DNA from: JAUWNP01 sp034430655
GTDB taxonomy: Bacteria > Chloroflexota > Anaerolineae > B4-G1
Assembly: GCA_034430655.1 (NCBI GenBank)
Contig: DAOUEC010000094.1
Span: 1-13,209 of the forward strand
Reading direction: 5' to 3'
DNA: 13,209 nucleotides
Position numbers and translations under genes: made by a program. Below the pieces are notes generated by a model that saw only the letters and a program-made list of their open reading frames with translations, did no database searches and was not told where the DNA came from. Shown in pieces: positions 1 through 6,728 of the stretch (position 1 is the first letter of the stretch; each line of letters starts with the position of its first letter).

Positions 1-447
1 GAGGAACTCGGGGATGTATACTCCCTCAGGGTAGACCTGGTCCAGTACCAGGAAAGGCTGTTTAGGCTCGTAGCGCACCCAGTTGTACTGTGGCTCGAAG
101 AGGTGGACATTGCGCAGGCCGTATTTTTCGACGACGTACTTGTGTTTGTTGTTCCTCTCGCCCACGTGGGCATCCACGACGACGGTGTCGTTGTGGCCAG
201 CGATCAGGTTCTGGTAGCCAGCGGCCTGCAGCGCCCGGATCACCCCCTCCAGTTGCCAGGGAGCGGTCGAGCAGGCCGGGTACCAGGTCTGCCAGGAGAT
301 GTTGATTTTGAGGATGGTCTCTTTGTCCTGGGGCAAGGCTTCCCGGAAGCCCGCCAGTTCCATCAGTCGGGGGTAGTCTTCCAGCACCGTCTCCGGGCTG
401 GTTCTGAGGAGCGCCACTGTGCCCCGGCCGGGAAAATCTTTGCTCAT
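1..447 (-). CDS. DUF362 domain protein, 5' part only
   Basis: Reading the minus strand from the ATG at 447-445 gives 149 codons with no stop, so the gene runs off the left edge of the window. The protein begins MSKDFPGRGTVALLRTSPET and contains ILKINISWQTWYPACSTAPW at about residues 46-65, which I recognise as the N-terminal part of DUF362 proteins (family knowledge). Members are of unsettled biochemical function; some carry Fe-S clusters, but any cysteine-rich part would lie outside the window. The start is supported by GGAGG four bases upstream of the ATG and by a matching promoter further upstream. The gene is divergent from ribokinase, and nothing here ties the two functions. The family call is by recognition of the text; the reading frame itself is secure. 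Confidence 0.8.
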   Translation of the reverse strand, partial: MSKDFPGRGTVALLRTSPETVLEDYPRLMELAGFREALPQDKETILKINISWQTWYPACSTAPWQLEGVIRALQAAGYQNLIAGHNDTVVVDAHVGERNNKHKYVVEKYGLRNVHLFEPQYNWVRYEPKQPFLVLDQVYPEGVYIPEFL

Positions 448-477
448 AGTTCCTCCGTAGGTAACAGATATGGTTCA

Positions 478-506
478 AGTATACTCTACTTTGGGGCGGT
501 TGTCCA
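478..506 (-). promoter_or_regulatory. sigma70-type promoter for the DUF362 gene
   Basis: On the minus strand TGGACA (506-501) is followed after exactly 17 bases by TATACT (483-478). Each box matches the consensus at five of six positions. The predicted transcript would start near 471, giving a leader of about 24 bases that carries the GGAGG ribosome binding site. Confidence 0.6.
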
Positions 507-567
507 GCGTTGTGGCTGCCGGGGGATGGGTAATCACCAGGGAAGCAGAAGTGTCAGGCAAGTCTTC

Positions 568-596
568 TTGACACCTTCTCTATTCTGTGATAGTGT
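568..596 (+). promoter_or_regulatory. possible promoter for ribokinase
   Basis: A perfect TTGACA lies at 568-573. The -10 box is weaker: TAGTGT at 591-596 (17-base spacer) or GATAGT at 589-594 (15-base spacer). Transcription would start about 25 bases before the ribokinase ATG at 629. The -35 box is convincing and the -10 box is not. Confidence 0.4.
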
Positions 597-628
597 GTAA
601 GCACATGCAGGGTGAAAGGATAAGATGT

Positions 629-1570
629 ATGGCTGCACACGTGACCGTCGTCGGTAGCCTGAATATGGACCTGGTCGCCCGCGCGCCGCGCATCCCTCAG
701 CCTGGAGAGACGATCATCGGCGGCGACTTTCACACTGTACCCGGCGGCAAAGGCGCCAACCAGGCGGTGGCCGCCGCCCGGCTGGGGGCCCAGGTCTCGA
801 TGGTCGGGCGGGTTGGGCGCGACGCCTTCGCCGGCCCGCTGCTCGACAACCTGGCTGCTGCTGGCGTGGGTCACACCTTTGTGACCCAGGACCCGGAGGC
901 CGCCACCGGCGTGGCACTTATCGTGGTGGACGACACCGGGCAAAACAGCATCGTCGTCGCCTCCGGGGCCAATGTGCGCCTCTCCCCCGCCGATGTGGAC
1001 ACTGCCGAAGCCGCTATCGCCGCCGCCGCCGCATTGCTGCTGCAACTGGAGAGTCCGCTGGAAACTGTGACCCGGGCCGCTGAGGTGGCCCGCGCTCATG
1101 GGGTGACGGTCGTTCTCAACCCGGCCCCCGCCCGCCCACTGTCTGCTGCGTTGCTATCGCTGGTGGACGTGCTTATCCCCAACGAGAGCGAGACGGCGCT
1201 CTTGACTGGTATGCCCGTGGGAGACCAGGCCGAAGCCGGGGCAGCGGCCGTGGCGCTGAGGGAGTCGGGCGTGGGCACAGTGATTCTGACCCTGGGCGAA
1301 CGGGGCGCACTGCTGGCGCGAGCAGGGGGGACAGAACTCTTCCCCGCCTTCGACGTGACGCCGGTGGACACCACGGCCGCGGGCGATGCTTTCGTGGGCG
1401 GCTTCGCCGTGGCCCTGGCCGAGGGCCGATCGCCGGCCGAGGCGGTGCGTTGGGGGAACGCAGCCGGTGCCCTGGCTACCACCAAGCTGGGTGCCCAACC
1501 CTCTTTGCCCACCCGCCAGGCGGTGGAGACACTATTGGCCGGAGAAACCGCTGCCAAGCAGGGCCGCTGA
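629..1570 (+). CDS. rbsK: ribokinase
   Basis: A 313-residue PfkB-family sugar kinase, close to the roughly 309 residues of E. coli RbsK. It would phosphorylate D-ribose with ATP to ribose 5-phosphate in the cytoplasm. The N-terminal strand VTVVGSLNMDLV is followed by the ribokinase sugar-binding glycines PGGKGANQAV (about residues 38-47), and the C-terminal signature DTTAAGDAFVGGF has the catalytic base Asp at residue 253. The motif wording (NMDLV, GGKGANQ, DTTAAGD) is that of ribokinase rather than fructokinase or adenosine kinase. I chose the ATG at 629 because AAAGGA (615-620) lies eight bases upstream and the fold begins directly after it; in-frame ATGs at 587 and 605 would only add unlike residues. 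The next gene, a nucleoside hydrolase, would supply ribose. High GC and strongly GC-ending codons. Confidence 0.93.
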   Translation: MAAHVTVVGSLNMDLVARAPRIPQPGETIIGGDFHTVPGGKGANQAVAAARLGAQVSMVGRVGRDAFAGPLLDNLAAAGVGHTFVTQDPEAATGVALIVVDDTGQNSIVVASGANVRLSPADVDTAEAAIAAAAALLLQLESPLETVTRAAEVARAHGVTVVLNPAPARPLSAALLSLVDVLIPNESETALLTGMPVGDQAEAGAAAVALRESGVGTVILTLGERGALLARAGGTELFPAFDVTPVDTTAAGDAFVGGFAVALAEGRSPAEAVRWGNAAGALATTKLGAQPSLPTRQAVETLLAGETAAKQGR

Positions 1571-1747
1571 ACGTTAACCGGCATGCGGCTGAGCCGATCG
1601 AGCGAGATTTCCCGGAAAGTCGAGCAAGGAACTTCTTGACGGGCAGCAGGCCAATCGCACTGGCTATCCTGGGCCAAACAACGCCCAACACGGTTGGACT
1701 ACTACCCTTTTCCGAGAGAACTCTGAGCTTGTTAAGGAGGTATCATT

Positions 1748-2695
1748 ATGGACGTCAGAATCTCAAATGCACATAAAAAGATCCCCGTCGTTCTCGACAC
1801 GGACATCGGGACCGATATTGACGATACGTGGGCATTGGCCATGATGCTCAAGTCGCCCGAGCTTGACGTCAGGCTGGTTGTGACCGATACTGGGGACACT
1901 ACGTACCGCGCTAAAATCGTAGCCAAGATGCTGGAGATTGGCGGACGGACAGACATATCTGTTGGCATAGGGGTTCCCCTTGGAAACGCCCCTGCCACTC
2001 AAGCGCCCTGGGTGAGAGGATATGAACTATCGGGTTATCCCGGCCCGGTCCACGAGGATGGCGTCGGTGCCTTGATTGATACCATTATGGATTCGTCTGA
2101 GCCCATCACGCTCATTTGCATCGGTCCTGTGCCAAACGTTAGCGCCGCTCTTGAACGTGAGCCGAGAATTGCCGAGCGGGCCAGATTCGTCGGCATGCAC
2201 GGCAGCATTCGGCGGGGGTATGGCGGCAGCGAGAAGGTTAGCGCCGAGTACAACGTCCGCGCTTACCCAAAAGACTGTCAAAAGGTCTTCGCAGCGCCAT
2301 GGGACATGACCATTACACCGCTTGACACATGTGGTCTTGTTCAACTTGAGGGGGAAAAGTACCGCGCGGTGTGTGACTGTGAGGCGCCGCTTGTTCAGGC
2401 GCTGATCGAAAATTACCAAATCTGGATAGAGAACGCCGGATGGGCGCGGGAGCTTGACACTGAAACAAGAAGTTCGACGCTTTTTGACACAGTAGCCATT
2501 TACCTTGCTTTCTCTGAGGAACTTCTTGTGATGGAGAGGCTGGGTATCCGGGTCACCGACGATGGCTACACCGTAGTTGACAATAACGCCAGGATGATCA
2601 ACTGTGCAGTGGATTGGAAGGACCTACCGGCCTTTGAGGACTTTTTGATGCAGCGGTTGACGGGCAGACAGACGACGTCTACGCGAGAGGGTTAA
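1748..2695 (+). CDS. inosine/uridine-preferring nucleoside hydrolase family protein
   Basis: A 315-residue protein of the IU-nucleoside hydrolase family, which cleaves the N-glycosidic bond of nucleosides to base and ribose using a bound calcium. The N-terminal Asp cluster LDTDIGTDIDD (residues 16-26) is the calcium-binding signature in the longer form seen in one subfamily. AEYNV (166-170) matches the conserved AEFN ribose-binding segment, and LFDTVAIYLA (245-254) supplies the late metal-binding Asp. The ATG is preceded by a near-perfect AAGGAGGT six bases upstream. Substrate preference cannot be read from sequence, and ADP-ribosyl or other ribosides are possible. Ribokinase is 177 bases upstream on the same strand, fitting nucleoside salvage. 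Codon use is visibly less GC-biased than in ribokinase or the later plus-strand genes, which hints at a separate origin. Confidence 0.88.
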   Translation: MDVRISNAHKKIPVVLDTDIGTDIDDTWALAMMLKSPELDVRLVVTDTGDTTYRAKIVAKMLEIGGRTDISVGIGVPLGNAPATQAPWVRGYELSGYPGPVHEDGVGALIDTIMDSSEPITLICIGPVPNVSAALEREPRIAERARFVGMHGSIRRGYGGSEKVSAEYNVRAYPKDCQKVFAAPWDMTITPLDTCGLVQLEGEKYRAVCDCEAPLVQALIENYQIWIENAGWARELDTETRSSTLFDTVAIYLAFSEELLVMERLGIRVTDDGYTVVDNNARMINCAVDWKDLPAFEDFLMQRLTGRQTTSTREG

Positions 2696-2702
2696 AACGA
2701 AT

Positions 2703-3632
2703 ATGCTACGTAAACCCTGCCTCCCAAGAAGTCTGCAATCTGCAATCTATAGTCTGCAACTATGCATCTTTCTGGCGCTGCTGGCGGCCTGCACGCCGGC
2801 CACACCTCCTCCGACCCCCACGCCCACGCTCACGCCGTCACCCACGCCGACGCCATTCCCCACCCCAACCGCCACCCCTATCCCGCCGCTAGCGCTGACC
2901 ATCCGCTGGCCTCAGCGAGTCTCGGCCCTGCAGCCGGTGCCCATCGAGGTGAAACTGGTGCCGCCGCCAGGCGTCAGCGTGACGGCGACCGTCCGCGCTG
3001 CCGTGCTGGACCCCGAGGGGCTACCCGGGTGGCAATTCAACCTGACGCCACGGGAGGGAAATCGGTACGCTGCCGATGAGACACTGCAATTCCCGCTCGA
3101 ACCGCCGGAGGGGGACTGGCGGCTGGTGGTGTACGTGCAATCCACGCTGGAGGTCGAAGGGAAGCGGGAGTTGATTTTCCGGCCAGCCCCCATCCGTTTC
3201 CGTGACCTGACGGGTGACCTGCCCACCGGGGTGGACGTGCGTGTGCCCCAGGACTTCGCGGTGCTGGTGGCCCAGGGGGACCAGTGGGCCGGGGGGCGCG
3301 TGTGGCGCTACGGAGACGGTGAGATCGCGCTCTGGTGGGCCCCCGGCCCCATCGAGCCTCTGCTGCTCAACAACGCGGTCGTGATGCTGGAGACGACCCA
3401 TGACCAAGATGCGCCACCTCGCGTGCTGGGCGTTGAGGAGATGGAGCGGCAGGGTCAAATGGCGTTTCTCTTCCACGAAGACTGGCCTGGAGCAGAGGGG
3501 GGGCCAGGCGAGGCGCTGGTGGTGCAGGGGCCTGACTACTGGCTATATGTGCTGCGGATGCAGGCTATAGGGAGCGACACCATTCCGCCGCTCCTGCGCC
3601 AGGTGTGGGAGACATTTGCCTTTGTGGAGTAA
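2703..3632 (+). CDS. lipoprotein of unknown function with Thr-Pro linker
   Basis: A 309-residue protein with a lipoprotein signal peptide: basic start, hydrophobic LQLCIFLALLAAC, and lipobox LAAC with the modified Cys at residue 30. A Thr/Pro-rich spacer (about residues 31-63) then leads to a beta-rich extracytoplasmic domain with no motif I recognise; it includes the segments DWRLVVYVQS and GDGEIALWWAP. It should be anchored on the outer face of the membrane. The gene starts seven bases after the nucleoside hydrolase stop, so the two are probably cotranscribed. The ribosome binding site is weak and distant (GAGG about 12 bases before the ATG). The first 20 codons contain a heptanucleotide repeat array (2732-2759) that forms much of the region before the hydrophobic core. 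The lipoprotein call is solid; the function is unknown. Confidence 0.8.
   Translation: MLRKPCLPRSLQSAIYSLQLCIFLALLAACTPATPPPTPTPTLTPSPTPTPFPTPTATPIPPLALTIRWPQRVSALQPVPIEVKLVPPPGVSVTATVRAAVLDPEGLPGWQFNLTPREGNRYAADETLQFPLEPPEGDWRLVVYVQSTLEVEGKRELIFRPAPIRFRDLTGDLPTGVDVRVPQDFAVLVAQGDQWAGGRVWRYGDGEIALWWAPGPIEPLLLNNAVVMLETTHDQDAPPRVLGVEEMERQGQMAFLFHEDWPGAEGGPGEALVVQGPDYWLYVLRMQAIGSDTIPPLLRQVWETFAFVE
2732..2759 (+). repeat. heptanucleotide array in the signal peptide codons
   Basis: Four consecutive 7-base units in strict phase: TCTGCAA, TCTGCAA, TCTATAG, TCTGCAA. They encode part of residues 10-19 (SLQSAIYSLQ) of the lipoprotein. The order and the odd third unit are nearly the same as in the array at 11609-11636. 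Confidence 0.85.
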
Positions 3633-3645
3633 GTTCACCTCGAAG

Positions 3646-3665
3646 CCCCCACCGCCAGGTGGGGG
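3646..3665. terminator. hairpin between convergent genes, possible terminator
   Basis: CCCCCACC (3646-3653) and GGTGGGGG (3658-3665) form a perfect 8-bp stem with a GCCA loop, 13 bases after the lipoprotein stop. There is no T run on either strand, so it is at best a non-canonical terminator. The left arm, with its flank GAAGCCCCCACC, recurs at 3689-3700, so it may instead be part of a dispersed repeat. Confidence 0.4.
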
Positions 3666-3705
3666 AGCCTCACAGCCGCGCCAGCACAGAAGCCCCCACC
3701 CCATT

Positions 3706-3738
3706 GCTAACCGCTAATGGCTGATGGCTAACGGCTAG
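3706..3738. repeat. heptanucleotide array at the transpeptidase stop codon
   Basis: Units in strict 7-base phase on the plus strand: GCTAACC, GCTAATG, GCTGATG, GCTAACG and a partial GCTAG. The last unit overlaps the minus-strand TAG (3737-3735) that ends the L,D-transpeptidase gene, so the array supplies that stop codon. Confidence 0.85.
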
Positions 3739-4832
3739 AAAATACCGATAGACGTGCCGACCCGGCGGTCGCTCTGGATGAAGTCATCCTCGTAGCCGCC
3801 GATGGGGTAGACCCAGCGGTAGATCCAGCGGGCTGCCTCGCAGGAGACATTCAGGCAGCCGTGGCTGCGCCGTACGCCGAAGTCGTTGTGCCAGTAGGTG
3901 CCGTGAATGGCGGTGCCGCTCATGTCGAAGAAGACGTTCCAGGGAATGCCCGGCAGGTCGAAGATGAGCACCGGCGGTGGTGGATCGTCTGGCTTCTGCG
4001 GGCGGTTGCTCATGTGGCGCGACGGCTGCTTCAGCAGCACACACGTCTCTTCCGTGTGCGTACTCAGGTCCACCACCGTGCCATCCTCCAACTGCGACGT
4101 CCCTACGCCGGAGGCGACGAGCGTGGTGAACGCGACCCGTGCCCCCTCGTAGCAGGTCAGCCTCTGTTGGCTCAGGTCCACTTCGATGCGCTTCTCACCC
4201 GCGAAGGGGTGAATGGGGGACATCTCGGCGCGGGGGATGCAGCGCACGTCCCGTGCCAATACCCACTGATAATCCGTCGGCGGTAGTTCGTCGAAGACTT
4301 TGTACCAGCCGGTGCCCTCCTCATCCTCAAATGCGTCCACAACGTGGTAGACGGTACCACCGTAGAACCGGTAGACCTTCCGGGCCTGGGGGTGAGGCCC
4401 ACTGCGAGCCTCGGTGAAGACCTGGGAGACCTCGCCCCAAAAGCCCCATGCGCCCACATTGCGTATGAGGGGCTGAGGGGGATAGACGCGCACCGGGAGC
4501 ACCCAGGCGGAGTGGACGTAGCCCAGGGGTGTTTGGTACCACAGGTCATTGTGGGCGCTGAAGGGGGCATGCACCTCGCCGGTGATGAGGAAGGACTGGT
4601 CGCGACGGAGGGTAGCCAGCCGCGTGGCGGAGGTGGAGGGTTGGTCGTAAAAGGCGAGGGTGTGGATGGCCCGGCCCATCAAGGCCCAGGCGTCGGTGTC
4701 CTCGTCTTCCTGTTCGGGTTCCGGCGGGATGGGATAGCGGGCGCGAGCGTGGAAGGCAGGCGCGAGTGCCGCCGCCGTGGTGGTGGCGGCGATCAGTTTA
4801 AGCATACGGCGGCGAGTGATTCCGCAGGACAT
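3735..4832 (-). CDS. L,D-transpeptidase (YkuD domain), Tat-exported
   Basis: A 365-residue protein. The N-terminus MSCGITRRRMLKLIAA has a twin-arginine signal (T-R-R-R-M-L-K, residues 6-12) and a following hydrophobic stretch, so export by Tat is likely. Residues about 55-113 resemble an SH3-like domain, and a second may cover 123-195. The YkuD catalytic domain starts near 214 and has HGTYWHND (His310) and SHGCLN (residues 323-328, catalytic Cys326). This family makes 3-3 peptidoglycan crosslinks or attaches proteins to peptidoglycan through a Cys acyl-enzyme. The start has no clear ribosome binding site, but a TAGAAT box (minus 4845-4840) ends seven bases before the ATG, so a leaderless start is possible; no good -35 box was found. 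The C-terminus ends at a repeat array that provides the stop. Confidence 0.92.
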   Translation of the reverse strand: MSCGITRRRMLKLIAATTTAAALAPAFHARARYPIPPEPEQEDEDTDAWALMGRAIHTLAFYDQPSTSATRLATLRRDQSFLITGEVHAPFSAHNDLWYQTPLGYVHSAWVLPVRVYPPQPLIRNVGAWGFWGEVSQVFTEARSGPHPQARKVYRFYGGTVYHVVDAFEDEEGTGWYKVFDELPPTDYQWVLARDVRCIPRAEMSPIHPFAGEKRIEVDLSQQRLTCYEGARVAFTTLVASGVGTSQLEDGTVVDLSTHTEETCVLLKQPSRHMSNRPQKPDDPPPPVLIFDLPGIPWNVFFDMSGTAIHGTYWHNDFGVRRSHGCLNVSCEAARWIYRWVYPIGGYEDDFIQSDRRVGTSIGIF

Positions 4833-4842
4833 CGGATAGATT

Positions 4843-5091
4843 CTAAGTATTGACGTTTACTGAGACTGGGAAATGGTCAGATGCGTGCTTGTACTTCCTC
4901 CAGATAGGGCTGTCGCCGGCCATGATGCGGTGTACGTGCGCGTTGCTCACCCAAGGGCCATCCTGGTTGCCGGAGTATAAAGCGTGATCAATCCACACCT
5001 GGTGCCAGGTGTTGTTGAGAATCTGGTCATTTGGACCGAACAAGTCGTTCATCCATTCCATGTTCCATACACTGAAAACACCAACTCCCAA
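4843..5091 (-). pseudogene. endonuclease/exonuclease/phosphatase family remnant with its middle missing
   Basis: This short frame reads like the two ends of an EEP-family enzyme joined together. It begins SVWNMEWMNDLFG, the N-terminal strand with the catalytic Asn and Glu. Within about 15 residues it passes to WHQVWIDHALYSGN and ends KYKHASDHFPVSV, the C-terminal SDH catalytic motif. Full-length members are usually 250 residues or more, so about 200 central residues, with the other catalytic Asp, His and Asn, are missing, yet the frame is kept. No ATG is available at the front: the 82-residue frame opens with TTG at 5091, and the upstream frame is closed by TAA at 5139-5137. I call it a remnant rather than an active enzyme. 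It ends 10 bases before the L,D-transpeptidase start. The base composition is more AT-rich than that of the neighbours. Confidence 0.6.
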
Positions 5092-5139
5092 ATCTAGTCT
5101 TTCGCTCTCGATAAATATCCTTCCCTCTTTCTTGCCTTA

Positions 5140-5371
5140 AGTGAAACTTTGCCGCTTGGCCCATCCCCTCTTGCAACTGAAACAGCCACATTACCGAAGT
5201 AGTGATCAACCCTGTCATTATCACATCTTACAGCGTCCACGGACCAGGCTCATTTATCCCAGAGACGATGCCCATAAACAGCCAAAGCGCCGCTACCAAT
5301 GAGCCTGTCCCGCGGGCAATCCAGCGCACCCACTTCGTTGCTCGGTCGCCAGCATCGCTAACGTTCGCCAT
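5140..5371 (-). pseudogene. small membrane protein gene interrupted by a stop
   Basis: From the ATG at 5371 (AAGGGA seven bases upstream) the minus strand encodes 47 residues starting MANVSDAGDRATKWVRWIAR, followed by a hydrophobic stretch SLVAALWLFMGIVSGI. A TAA at 5230-5228 ends it. The same frame then continues with VIMTGLITTSVMWLFQ, a second likely membrane segment, and QEGMG. Two membrane helices split by one stop in one frame suggest a nonsense mutation in a small multi-helix protein. The frame stays open to 5027 but there overlaps the EEP remnant in another frame, so the right-hand limit given here (about 5140) is a guess. I cannot name the family firmly. The 47-residue part could also be a real single-helix protein. 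Confidence 0.4.
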
Positions 5372-5492
5372 ACTACCATCCCTTGCACTCAGAAACGGTG
5401 TCGCGCATCAGCCGCCGCGTGGGCAGCGGAAGTCTCAAGTCCGGTTCGGGAGTGTTATGAAAGTTCGGGCAGGTTAAGCCTGCGAATTTTCC

Positions 5493-5548
5493 CGCTCTCC
5501 CCCACGCTCCAAATCGTGCGTGGTTTCGAGCGAACGGATCGCAGAGCG
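5493..5548. repeat. bipartite imperfect palindrome in a gene-free stretch
   Basis: An inner stem pairs CGCTCCAAA (5505-5513) with TTTCGAGCG (5524-5532), nine positions with one mismatch and a 10-base loop. An outer stem pairs CGCTCT (5493-5498) with AGAGCG (5543-5548). The two are separated by an asymmetric internal loop. GTTAAGC (5473-5479) and GTTAGGC (5553-5559) flank it in the same orientation. This is most of what the 5372-5584 gap contains besides the DegV hairpin. The element type is unknown to me. Confidence 0.5.
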
Positions 5549-5556
5549 AGTGGTTA

Positions 5557-5571
5557 GGCGGGCTTCCCGCC
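5557..5571 (-). terminator. hairpin after the DegV gene, possible terminator
   Basis: GGCGGG and CCCGCC form a perfect 6-bp stem with a 3-base loop, 13 bases beyond the DegV stop codon. No T run follows on the minus strand, so it is only a candidate terminator or transcript end protector. Confidence 0.4.
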
Positions 5572-5584
5572 CACATGCGCTGTG

Positions 5585-6454
5585 CTATGGCATATCTGCA
5601 AACGCTTCCACAGGCGCGTAGGCAACTCCCACCATGCTCGGTCCTGTGTGTGCTCCTAGCACTAGCGACATGGGCCCAACCGGCAACCACGTGCAATCAA
5701 AGCGTCGATCTACCTGCTCGCGCAGCATAGCCGCTCCTTCCGGGTTGTCCGAGTAAAGCACTTGCACTCTCAGGGCGCTGCCGGGCGCATGCTGTTTGGC
5801 CATGAGATCAACTAACCCTTTGACCGCTCGCTTGAACGTTCGTGCCTGCCCAATCTGCACGTATGTCCCCCCCTCTTTCTCCACCCCTATCAGCGGCTTG
5901 ATGTTCAGCACCGAGGCGATCAGCCCCTTCATGTGGCTGATGCGCCCACCATGAATCAGGTACTTCAGCTCTTTTAACGTGTAGACGCTGTCGCTGGCCT
6001 TGCCGATCCGCTCCATCAGTGCTAGAACCCGCTCCTTCGTCCAGCCTGCTTCCACCGCCCGCGCCGCCGCCTCCACCTGCCACCCCGCTGCGGCTGACAG
6101 TGTCTTGGTATCTACGATGGTGACGTTCACCTCTGGCACCAGTGCTGCTCCTGCTCGGGCCGCGTTGACCGTGCCGCTCAACCCTGAACTCATGTGGATA
6201 GACAGAATGTCAGGGTCAGTGACGGCCAGCCGCCGGTAGGTCTCGGCAAAGTCACCCGCCGAGGGCTGTGATGTGATGGGTAGACTATCCGTCGCCGCCA
6301 GCAAGCGATAGAATTCATCCGGTCGGATGTCCACGCCTTCACGGTAGGATCTGCCACCGAGGGTAACAACGAGGGGAACAATGTGAATGCCTAATCCAGT
6401 CACTTGCTCTGGGGATAGGCATACGTCTGTCCCACTATCAGTCACGATTTGCAT
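5585..6454 (-). CDS. DegV family protein (fatty-acid binding)
   Basis: A 289-residue protein of the DegV family. Members bind a long-chain fatty acid and, where studied, act as the FakB subunit that presents it to the FakA kinase (family knowledge). Visible family motifs are IVTDSGTDV at residues 3-11, TSQPSAGDF (61-69), SSGLSG (89-94), GGRIS (169-173) and NIKPLIG (184-190). They appear in the expected order and the length is normal. The ATG at 6454 is chosen because AAAGGAG (minus 6469-6463) lies eight bases upstream; the in-frame ATG at 6475 would translate that ribosome binding site. No FakA partner is in the window. The gene is divergent from the DUF401 transporter across a 350-base regulatory gap; no convincing promoter was found for the DegV side. 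Confidence 0.92.
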   Translation of the reverse strand: MQIVTDSGTDVCLSPEQVTGLGIHIVPLVVTLGGRSYREGVDIRPDEFYRLLAATDSLPITSQPSAGDFAETYRRLAVTDPDILSIHMSSGLSGTVNAARAGAALVPEVNVTIVDTKTLSAAAGWQVEAAARAVEAGWTKERVLALMERIGKASDSVYTLKELKYLIHGGRISHMKGLIASVLNIKPLIGVEKEGGTYVQIGQARTFKRAVKGLVDLMAKQHAPGSALRVQVLYSDNPEGAAMLREQVDRRFDCTWLPVGPMSLVLGAHTGPSMVGVAYAPVEAFADMP

Positions 6455-6669
6455 TGCTCCTTCTCCTTTGTACACCGGTCACATTCTCAGTTATCACCGG
6501 CATAAACCTCAAAAATGGTCAATTTCCCCACGACGGGACCTACGCCTGCGTGACATCAATGCCTCCATCGAACATGGGTGGCACTATTGTACCTCAGTAC
6601 CCGTTGGCCGTCAATTTGCCTGACCTCCCAACCCCCTTCCCGCTTCAGGGAGGAGGCGAGAGAGAGCAA

Positions 6670-6698
6670 TTGGACTTCCTGTGGCTTCCGGGTATACT
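6670..6698 (+). promoter_or_regulatory. probable promoter for the DUF401 transporter
   Basis: TTGGAC (6670-6675) is followed after 17 bases by TATACT (6693-6698), a five-of-six -10 box. Transcription would start near 6705 and give a leader of about 100 bases before the GTG at 6805. Positions 6455-6669, between here and the DegV start, hold no gene and no clear signal. Confidence 0.45.
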
Positions 6699-6705
6699 TC
6701 CTGTG
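6674..6705 (+). promoter_or_regulatory. 10-bp direct repeat around the -10 box, possible operator
   Basis: ACTTCCTGTG occurs perfectly at 6674-6683 and again at 6696-6705, a 22-base period equal to about two helical turns. The first copy overlaps the -35 end and spacer, the second overlaps the -10 box and predicted start, as expected of a repressor site. No regulator gene is adjacent. Confidence 0.4.
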
Positions 6706-6728
6706 CCATGCACGCGGCAAGTTGGACC

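Noticed and set aside
62..600. Open frames over the DUF362 gene on other frames of both strands (138 and 165 residues)
   Set aside because: They have biased, repetitive composition and no motif; the third minus frame from 447 gives the recognisable DUF362 protein with a ribosome binding site and promoter.
1586..1596. Hairpin after ribokinase as a terminator
   Set aside because: The stem is only four base pairs and no T run follows.
1636..1670. TTGACG and TATCCT as a promoter for the nucleoside hydrolase
   Set aside because: The spacer is 23 bases, outside the usable range; no other good pair was found in 1571-1747.
2818..2890. Repetitive ACGCC/CACC-rich DNA in the lipoprotein gene as a satellite array
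   Set aside because: It is explained by codons for the Thr-Pro linker and has no exact period.
5202..5477. 91-residue plus-strand open frame
   Set aside because: It lies opposite the interrupted membrane protein frame, has no ribosome binding site or motif, and runs into the structured repeat region.
6473..6500. CACCGG direct repeat with a 22-base period upstream of DegV
   Set aside because: Only six bases long and with no convincing promoter around it; too likely by chance.
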